From Phlebotomus papatasi (taxonomy: Eukaryota > Arthropoda > Insecta > Diptera > Psychodidae): a stretch of 64,000 bases of DNA. Position 1 is the first letter of the stretch, and every line of letters begins with the position of its first letter. Shown in pieces: positions 56,192 through 64,000 of this stretch. The translations under genes were made by a program, and so were the position numbers. The stretch is from NCBI RefSeq assembly GCF_024763615.1, contig NC_077222.1:33294001-33358000 (forward strand). The letters are read 5' to 3'. The notes beneath the pieces were generated by a model that was not told the origin of the DNA, did not search any database, and was given only the letters and a program-made list of their open reading frames with translations.

Positions 56192-56862
56192 TAAAAAATG
56201 AAATATTTCATGATTTAATTCTTATATCACCTTCAACTTTTTTTCCTTGAAAGCTCTATTCTAAAGCTACTAAATGTGCCTTATAAGGATTTTTTTGAGA
56301 AATGTACAAATATTTTGAGCTTTTTCAGAAGAGGATGCATTGGGTCACTTTTGCCGATACTGTCCAAACGCCACTGTTTGACCCTAAATTTTACTTTACT
56401 CATAATTTACGTAAATAAACTACTGTATTTAACTGTATTTAAAAATGACACTTAATATAGGAAGAGATAAATCTCACATCATCAACTTCTACGCTTTTTC
56501 GATATTTAGCCTTTATCGAAAACTTTAAAGTCAATATCTCTTATCGTTCTATCTTAAAAAATTTAGGATCCGGATTGAAATGGGTCCGGATGGTAATGGG
56601 CTGGATTTTACCCCAAATTAGAGAAGCTGAGATTGTATGCCATATGACCTGAGACAAAAGTTGCTTTATTCTGAGAAAGTAAACTTACTTATTCGACCGG
56701 ATTGATTAATCGCAATTAGTAAAGGGTTCTTACAAAGTATAGAAATGATTTACAATACTCGAACTTTGTTCAGTTGAGTAGAAATTGCTTTTGTTTCGAC
56801 AGCAAGAAGCAATAAAGCCAAAAAATTGTTAAACTTATACTTGAAATTATTTCATTTGTCAT

Positions 56863-57084
56863 TGTAGGGGAGACCGGGATAGATTAGCCACTAAATGAAA
56901 TTTTTCATTGCGTATAATTTGTACAAAAAATGTTTGTATGAGTCTGATAAATATTTCAATGAATAGGAAGGGAAGTAAATATTTAGAATAAAGAGTAGTT
57001 TCCTCAATATTCCTTCGCAGGCAAACTATAAGATACCACTATCTAATAAAATACGTGGCTAATTCTGCCCCGGTCTCCCCTACA
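56863..57084. mobile_element. 222-bp TIR element, TGTAGGGGAGACC ends
   Basis: TGTAGGGGAGACCGGG at the left and CCCCGGTCTCCCCTACA at the right are inverted, followed inwards by TTAGCCAC and GTGGCTAA. No coding capacity. Confidence 0.75.
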
Positions 57085-57769
57085 GATTTTCGCATATCAC
57101 ATTAAAAAGGTTGAGAAAAAAAAATGTTTAAAAATGAAGATTCCACTTGCAAAAATAAAGTTAAAAAACAAGAATTAAATAGATAAAATAACAAGTTACA
57201 GGTGTAAAGAGAAAAAAACTCATAATTAAGAAGGAAGGCTTATTTTAATAATGTTCTAGTCAAACTATTGTTCTTTCTAAAAATTAATTTTAATTTATAT
57301 TTTATTAAATTATAAAGATGTTGAGAGGAAAAAAAGAGGAAAACTCGGAAATCTAAATTTATTTCCAGACTTATTTTATTTAGTTTTAACACTCGAGCCT
57401 AGTTATGAATAATATTTTTATATATTTAATTAATATTTTATTGACAATGATATTTAATGTATTTATGGCCCCGGCACATTTTCTGGATCAGAAAAAAATT
57501 TTAAAAATTAAAATTTACATCCTTTTGTTTCCCAAACACTTTGATCTATCCCACTCTTTCACACTCTTCTTCTTCTTCTTTTGAACATCACAACGAATAT
57601 TTATAGTTCAGTCCAATTTTGAATGCGAGAGAGTGGGACAGCCATTACGGAAGAAGTGTCAGGAAGAAAGGAATGCAAATTTTGATTTCAATAAATTCTT
57701 GTAATCTAAAAGTGTTCTTGGAAAAAATCCTGAAAGCCAAAGCAAAGGGAAATTTTCTGTGTTTTGGTA

Positions 57770-58006
57770 CAGTAGACTCTCTCTTAATTGGGCATTTGAG
57801 GCAAAATGTCATCCGGTTTATCAATAGATTTGGGCGTTAAAGCCTTTGTAAATTCCACAAAAAGTACTCAATTATAAAGAATCATGATAAAATAACTACA
57901 AGAACTACAGCGAATTTGAGAAAATTAGCTTCATAATTAAACGTGAAAATTGTCAACAAAATTTTTCGCCCGATTGAAAAAGAGCCGATTGAGCGAGAGT
58001 CTACTG
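57770..58006. mobile_element. 237-bp TA-flanked MITE, CAGTAGACTCTC family
   Basis: It is flanked by TA and ends CAGTAGACTC and GAGTCTACTG. It is most similar to 15051-15285, in the same orientation. Confidence 0.85.
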
Positions 58007-59379
58007 TAAATTATTCTACTTAATTTCCGTATAATTTCGTCCCATTCAGGATTTTGACCATACGGGATTTAGGCTTTCGGGAGTTTGATCCTTTCGGGAC
58101 TTTGACTGCCAAAACCGAAAAGGTGTACTGGCGACATAGAGATTGATAATGTGCTTTTTTCACACTAAAATAACCCAAAACGGTTTTTATAGCCATCAAA
58201 TGACTTTTATCCAACAGCATAGTAATTCAGATTTGTCTTGAAGCTCATTTCCATTTTTAATTCGAAGAATTTAGATTATAGTGTCGAAAAAATTAATGAG
58301 CTTATGCAATCGATTGAAGAATTTGAAGCACTTCTCATAACAGACACTTAAGTATATGCTGTTTCTCCTAATATGTATAAAAATACATTAAATTCATTGG
58401 ATTATATCACAAGAGTGGTTTTATCAGGAAAGAAATTTTCTTACTAAACGCTCACACACAAAAAAAAGCACCAAACTAAAAACTTATGAATGATTTCTTT
58501 GAGACTTTTGTAATTCTCTTGAATAACAATGGATGAACATGTGGAAGAATTATAAAAGAGAGAATCATTTGCCAGGTTAATTTATTAATAGGTAATTTCT
58601 GGTGAAGTACAAAATTACAAATGATTATACTGGAGGAAATGGGAAGAAAAAAGAACAGATCCTTTAGTGTAGATAAACAAATTAACTTTGTGCTAGATTT
58701 AAAGGCGATTAATCGCAAATGAAGACTTTTTATTGGAAACTTTCCTTCCTGTGTTGGCGTACGATATTTGCAAATTGCCGCAATGATCTCTCGCATTAGT
58801 TATTATTAATACGTGATTTATTGATTGAAAAAGCTGCAACATTTCATAACAATCGTCTGAGAATTGAAGATTTTCGTCTAAAATAATAACAAGACGATGA
58901 GGAAAAAGCCATGAACTTAGTTGTTCATCATTGTTTCACGCAAATTGTACCACAATTTAATTTTTTTTTCCTCACACTGCTATTTGCGAGGTGAAATTTC
59001 CCTGATTTTGTTTACAATATACGCAAATGCTAAATCAATAAGTGGGAGAAATTTGCGATGTAAGATCAAGCAATAAGAATTATTGAGCTTCCAATAAGAG
59101 ACTCTCCATGTAGGTGGGAAATATTTACGATTTTATACGTTACGATTGTTCCTAAAATAAGATTTGGATAAAATCATTTAAAAAAAAAGTGTTTGAAGGT
59201 GAAAAGGATTTTTGAATTCCAATGAATTTTTGGATTTGAGAGTGAGAGAATGTTCTAGCAAAAATTTTCTCAACAATTGTTTTCACATTATTTTTCGAGG
59301 AAAACAAAAAACAAGAAAATTTATAATGCAGTTTGAGTTTATTTTTGGTTTTCTTCATTTAATTTTCTTTTTTTTTCAG

Positions 59380-59729
59380 ATATATACATCAGATCACCGA
59401 TATATAGGGAGGATCAACAATGATGGGGCAGTTTTTTCGTGCCCATGGCAAATTCTGCGCCTCCCATCCATGGGAGGTGATTGTGGCCGTTGTCACATTG
59501 ACCCTGTGCATGACCTGCAAGAGTGGTGATCAATCGCCACCGGCCGCTGTGCGACAGGCACATCGACAATGCCACGGTTGGGACTGGCGGGACACGTGCG
59601 AAGATCAGGAACAACCAGAGTACAATGCAGCTGATGTCATCCTCATGACTGTGGTGAGGTGCTCAGCTGTTCTGTACTGCTACTACCAGTTCCGAAATCT
59701 TCACAAATTGGGATCGAAATACATCCTTG
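59380..59729 (+). CDS. Hmgcr: HMG-CoA reductase, first coding exon (N-terminal 103 residues, rest outside window)
   Basis: HMG-CoA reductase is the ER membrane enzyme that makes mevalonate; in insects this feeds isoprenoids and juvenile hormone, not sterols. A 3' splice site (TTTTTTTTCAG, ending 59379) precedes 40 bases of leader and the ATG at 59420. A second ATG follows at once (MMGQFFRAHG). FRAHGKFCASHPWEVIVAV starts transmembrane helix 1; a lumenal loop follows; NAADVILMTVVRCSAVLYCY starts the second helix and the sterol-sensing region; the exon ends HKLGSKYIL at CTTG|GTGAGT (59729/59730). The catalytic domain lies to the right. The acceptor proves at least one upstream noncoding exon. 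Family assignment is strong. Confidence 0.92.
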
Positions 59730-59882
59730 GTGAGTGATTTTCTTTATTTATTTTATTACTTTTATAAAGCATACGCTGCATGAGTTCATTTAACTTTCCT
59801 GTGATATAAAACAACGCGATGTTCACGCTCGTAGCGGAGAAAAATTGAACTGAAGACATTCAGAAAAGTTACAGTACTTTTA

Positions 59883-60870
59883 ACTGCTCGAACTCCAAGA
59901 GAGAGCAGTTTTAACAATAGTGTTTTTTTTTCAACTTCTCTCCATTCTGGCTGCCAAACGGTAAGAGATATTGACTTCCGGTCTTCGGTGACCCCCCCAC
60001 AAGTCAATATTCTCTATCAAACTAACTTACCCAAATTACCCCCCACTCCCTTTATCCCCTCCAAAAACATGTTTTTTTTTGACTTTGCAAAAAATTGGCC
60101 CTGGCGATTTCTTTCATTTTTGGATATGTTTTGGAGGTAGTCTAGCTAAACATATTATCCTTCGACACCTATCACCGGAAAAATCGCCATCTTGAATTAT
60201 TCAAGGTCAAAGGTCAACCAACCTGGAGGGCCTAATTTTCAACGGATTTGGTTAAATTTGGACTTTTTTGAAAGCTCTTGTAATTCTTAACCCGACTGCG
60301 TCGGTCATAATAAGTAATGGGTCAGAAAAGTAACGGTAATAGCTCTATTTTAAAAGTACTGTTTTTTGCACTTTTTCAGTCTTTTGACCCATATAAAATT
60401 CAAACGGTAAGAGATATCAACTTCCGGTCTTTGATGACCCCTCCTCAAATGACCTTATCTCAAACGTAACCTCTTTATTTCCGCCCTTCCTTTTATGCGT
60501 TCCCTATCCCCCAAAAATAGCTCAAAAACGAGGTTTTTCCAACTTTTCAAAAAATTGGCCCTGGCGATTTCGTTCATTTTTGGAAATGTTTTGGAGGTAG
60601 TTCAGCTGAACATTTCGTCCTTAGACACCTATCACCGGAAAAATCGCCATCTTGAATTATTCAAGGTCAAAAGCTTGATTTTCATATAATTTGTTCAATT
60701 ATTTAATTAAAAGGTTATAATTTTTTTGAAGCCCTTGAACAAAATTTTCAACTTCAAGATGGTTTTGTGATGATTTATAGACAAATTAAATTCTACAATA
60801 ATTTTATACACACCAGAAAAACTTGCGAAAAGTTATAAAGACAGAGCTCTTTCTCGGGAGTTCGAGCAGT
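59883..60870. mobile_element. TIR element with internal direct repeats
   Basis: The ends ACTGCTCGAACTCC and GGAGTTCGAGCAGT are inverted and extend to GAGAGAGC/GCTCTTTCTC. Two direct repeats of about 290 bases (59935-60235 and 60395-60675) share GAGATATNNACTTCCGGTCT and CACCTATCACCGGAAAAATC. Confidence 0.6.
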
Positions 60871-61025
60871 TCACAAAGCCTCGGACGCTTTGCCACCCCT
60901 TTTTAAATGCAATTTGTAATATATTTGAGAGAGAAGGAAACAGAACAGTGATAAATCCCTAAGAATTACTAGATGTTTTACGATTTCATTTCCATCAGTT
61001 TTTGACTAATCCGTCTCTCGTCTTA

Positions 61026-61431
61026 CTGTGTTATCACACTTGCACATTAAAATTTTAATATGATTCACATTAATTGTCGCTGGTGAGAGTCCAAATGTGT
61101 AATTTGTGTGTTTGAATCATTTTATATTCAAAATTTGATATATTTGTTGATAAAAAGGTAGACTTGGCCCGTAAAATTTGATATAAATTGACTTATATCA
61201 TTAATGCGAAAAATTAATGCGATTTTCTCTTTAATTTTTTAATGTGAAAAATATATATACTTTAGGTAAATTTAAACTTATTTTTGCAGGCCAAGTCCAC
61301 TTCTTTATCAACAAATAAAAAGACCCCAAATATTAAGTGACTCAAAGACACAAATAACATATTTGGACGCTCACAAGCGACAATTAATGTAAATCACATT
61401 AAAATTTCAATGTGCAAGTGTGATAACGCCG
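61026..61431. mobile_element. 407-bp hairpin MITE family, copy 3
   Basis: TA-CTGTGTTATCACAC at the left and GTGTGATAACGCCG-TA at the right; same orientation as copy 2. Confidence 0.85.
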
Positions 61432-61959
61432 TAACGGTTTAACAGGAATAAAATTGATTTTCTGAATAAAATTACTAAATGGTTCATACCAGATTCGTTA
61501 CCGGTTTACAACATATATGAACTGATTTATAAATCATTCGAAACATTGCCCAAAATAAACCTTAGGAGTAATATAATTGAATTTCGGATGAAAATTAGTT
61601 ATCGGTTATGAACCGGTTCATTACCGGTTTAAAACAGCAAACCGGTTTAAACATTACCGGTTTGCTGTGTAGTAAAGAAAGAAAAGAATTTACTCCTAAG
61701 TAATTTCAAGAAACTGATGTTATGGTAAAAAGTCAAGGAAAAGTTAGCCATAAGTAACAAGTTAGCCAAAAAAGTTAGCCATATAGCTTAACTTTTCTAA
61801 TATCTTATCAGTCAAATTTTTTTGGAAAAATTTGACTTAGAATTGGATTATTAATGTCAAATTACCAATTAGATTTTGAAAAATCAATAAAATCGGTTGC
61901 TGTTTAAGGTTTTGAGATCCTCGAGAACTAGGCTAAACCTTTAGTCTGAAGACGGTCTA

Positions 61960-62367
61960 AACGGCGTTATCACACTTGCACATTAAAATTTTAATGTGAT
62001 TCACATTAATTGTCGCTTGTGAACGTCCAAATATCTTATTTGTGTCTTTGAGTCACTTAATATTTGGGGTTTTTCTATTTATTTGTAAAGAAGTGGACTT
62101 GGTTTGCAAAAATAAGTTTAAAATTACCTAAAGCATAAATATTTTTCACATTAAAAAATTAAAGAGAAAATCGCATTAATTTTTCGCATTAATGCTATAA
62201 ATCAATTTATATCAAATTTTGCGGGCCAAATCTACCTTTTTATCAACAAATAGATCAAATTTTGAATATAAAATGATTCAAACACACAAATTACACATTT
62301 GGACTCTCACCAGCGACAATTAATGTGAATCATATTAAAATTTTAATGTGCAAGTGTGATAACACAG
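61960..62367. mobile_element. 407-bp hairpin MITE family, copy 4
   Basis: Left end ACGGCGTTATCACAC; right end GTGTGATAACACAG-TA; same orientation as copy 1, opposite to copy 3 only 0.5 kb away. Confidence 0.85.
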
Positions 62368-62999
62368 TAAGAGTATCATCCACCGTTGGCTCATCTTCCT
62401 CTATTCCTAATAACGATGGGGTCATATTTGGGGCTCGTTGTTATAAAGGCCTTGGAATTTCTGAGAAAAGTTTTAATCGGTTTTGAACAGGTTCATAACC
62501 GATAAGTAATTTTTATTCTAAATTAAATTATATTAGTTCTAAGTTATTTTGGACAATGTTTTGAGTGATTTATATGTCCGTTCAAATAGGTTGTGAATCG
62601 GTAATAAACCGGTTATGAAATGATAAGTATTATTAATCCGAAAAACAATTTTCTTAGTCTTAAAATTATTTTGGGAGATTTTTTGGATGATTTATGAATA
62701 AGTTCAAATCGGTTGAGAACCAGTAAATGGTAAATAATGCAAAAGTACTTTCGATGTATAGCATCTAAGTTATTAGTTCGAGCAATTCGCAAAGCTTGGG
62801 ACGCTTTACAACCCTTTGTTTTTATTATTCAGGCTAATGCAGTATTTCGAAATATAACAGAATTGCAAGTCAATTATCTTTTGGGAAAGACTTGTCATTA
62901 GGTTAATTCGTCTCTCTATAAAAATGGTTAGAAAAATTAATTCTCAAAACCCATATTAGGTGAGATTCTTAACAATCTCACCTACTATAATCCTAACAA

Positions 63000-64000
63000 A
63001 ATTTCATGTCCTCCGATCGCGCTCAAACTTGGCCAAAATGTGTTTCGCCACTTCCTGATCACGAATATATGGGGGGCTAAGTTACGTTCCCGGCCGCTCT
63101 TTGGAGCTTAATAGCTCCTAAACTAAAAAAGATATCGACTTGCGGTTTTCGGCAAAGGTTAAATATCGTATGAAAATTGCAACATGGTGCATTGACCCCC
63201 CACCCCCCACCCCTCCTTCCGCCATTTTGAAGACCCCCTTTTTTTGTTTTCTCAATAGCTCCGGCCCTATGGCATCGAGCGGGCTCAAATTTTAGTATGT
63301 TATAGCTGGGCCTTAGAGCTTTCCATCAATACCAAACTTAAGGTCCCCCGACCCCCCTGACCCGAGCTATAAGGGTCCAAAAAAATTTTCTTAAAATGGC
63401 CATAACTCCGGTTCTAATTGTCAGAATTTAAAAAATGAGGGCTTTTTGGAAAGCTCTCGTGAAATGCCACTTCCTCTTCTAACATCGCAAGTTCATAAAA
63501 CCACCGCTAGGGGCGCTATTATTAAAAAGAAAATTTTTAAATCTTAAAAGTTAAATAACTCAAAAATTCCTTATGCGATCGGGCTGAAATTTTATTATGT
63601 TGTAGCCGTTGATTATACCTATCAAACAAAAAAAACCTTAAGTCGATCCATAACCCCTGACCCGAGCTATAAGGGGTCAAAATTCGAACATTGACCGGCC
63701 TCTATCTCCGGTTCTAATTAACATAGCGGCCTAAATTTTACCTTTTTGGTTTCGTCTCGATGAGCACTTTCAGATGGAAGTTCAAAAAGTCACCACAGGT
63801 GGCGCTGTGATAGCGTCAAAATTCATCGAAATTCAAAGTCACTTTTCTCAAAAACGGCATTGTGCAAGTTAATGAAATTTTAGTATGTTGTAGTCCAGTC
63901 TAGGACGTTTCCAAAATGGTGCGTATGTGCGCTGTGGTTTCAATAGAACCGGAGATATGAGGGGTCAAAGTTCACGAAATTCAAAAAATCATATCTCCGG
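63000..64000. repeat. Tandem array, about 300-bp unit, continuing past the right edge
   Basis: CTCCGGTTCTAATT recurs at about 63407 and 63706; TGACCCGAGCTATAAGGG at about 63358 and 63658; AATTTTATTATGTTGTAG-type at about 63289, 63587 and 63877. The units are diverged. The first lies near 63000 and is the most different. Confidence 0.75.

Larger units (their letters stand above)
56192..59379 (+). other. Non-coding region before HMGCR, probable 5' intron (right part)
   Basis: It contains a TIR element (56863-57084), a foldback (about 57485-57715) and a MITE (57770-58006). A fragment with TTCGGGATTTTG-type motifs is at about 58035-58120. No gene is supported. Confidence 0.6.
59730..64000 (+). 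other. HMGCR intron after first coding exon (open at right edge)
   Basis: No second HMGCR coding exon was seen. The region contains a TIR element with internal duplication (59883-60870), two 407-bp hairpin MITEs, GAACCGGTT-rich repeats (about 61440-61680 and 62455-62760) and the start of a 300-bp tandem array (from about 63000). Confidence 0.65.

Noticed and set aside
59414..59614. Minus frame over the HMGCR exon
   Set aside because: Antisense to the recognised HMGCR N-terminus.
1..64000. CRISPR array, rRNA or bacterial island
   Set aside because: Repeats are transposon-like or tandem satellites without CRISPR spacing; genes are spliced and eukaryotic.

Overview
The window is AT-rich, intron-containing nuclear DNA from an insect, most likely a dipteran and possibly a nematoceran (sand-fly or mosquito-like). 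The evidence is short introns with GTRAGT donors, insect-like orthologues of Dna2, Ubc10/UBE2L3 and HMG-CoA reductase, a roo-like BEL/Pao retrotransposon, and dense small terminal-inverted-repeat elements. The species is not assigned. No bacterial operon, CRISPR array, rRNA or true tRNA was seen.

Layout. (1) 1-7687, minus strand: the first three coding exons of DNA2, giving the complete nuclease half; the helicase half must lie left of position 1. Its introns carry several mobile elements, one inserted inside another. (2) 8803-9786, minus: a complete four-exon Ubc10/UBE2L3 ubiquitin-conjugating enzyme upstream of DNA2. (3) 13130-18378, plus: a complete three-exon gene for a 608-residue secreted, cysteine-rich, probably GPI-anchored protein with four repeated modules. 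(4) About 21800-22658, plus: a GC-richer island with a TATA box and a good splice donor, probably a promoter and 5'-UTR exon. (5) 59380-59729, plus: the first coding exon of HMG-CoA reductase, preceded by a 3' splice site, so its promoter is upstream. The nearest candidates are at 22.4 kb and 37.5 kb. The rest of HMGCR is to the right of the window. (6) 44861-56186, minus: a full-length 11.3-kb BEL/Pao retrotransposon with equal 1507-bp LTRs that look identical by eye, a 5-bp target duplication, one uninterrupted 2526-codon gag-pol-env frame, and an extra basic leader frame that has no methionine. If the HMGCR promoter is upstream, the element sits antisense in its 5' intron.

The space between genes is mostly short non-autonomous DNA transposons. 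Recognisable families are TTAA-flanked piggyBac-type elements, TA-flanked elements starting CAGTAGA (Tc1/mariner type), a 407-bp hairpin family with four copies, several other foldback families, a tRNA-derived SINE, and a roughly 300-bp tandem array at the right edge. Several insertions can be proved from empty sites elsewhere in the window.

The host genes have unrelated housekeeping roles (replication and repair, ubiquitin transfer, mevalonate synthesis) and do not form a pathway. The most unusual item is the retrotransposon with its fused env and its methionine-less leader frame. All exon junctions were called by eye from consensus sites, reading phase and known family sequence.
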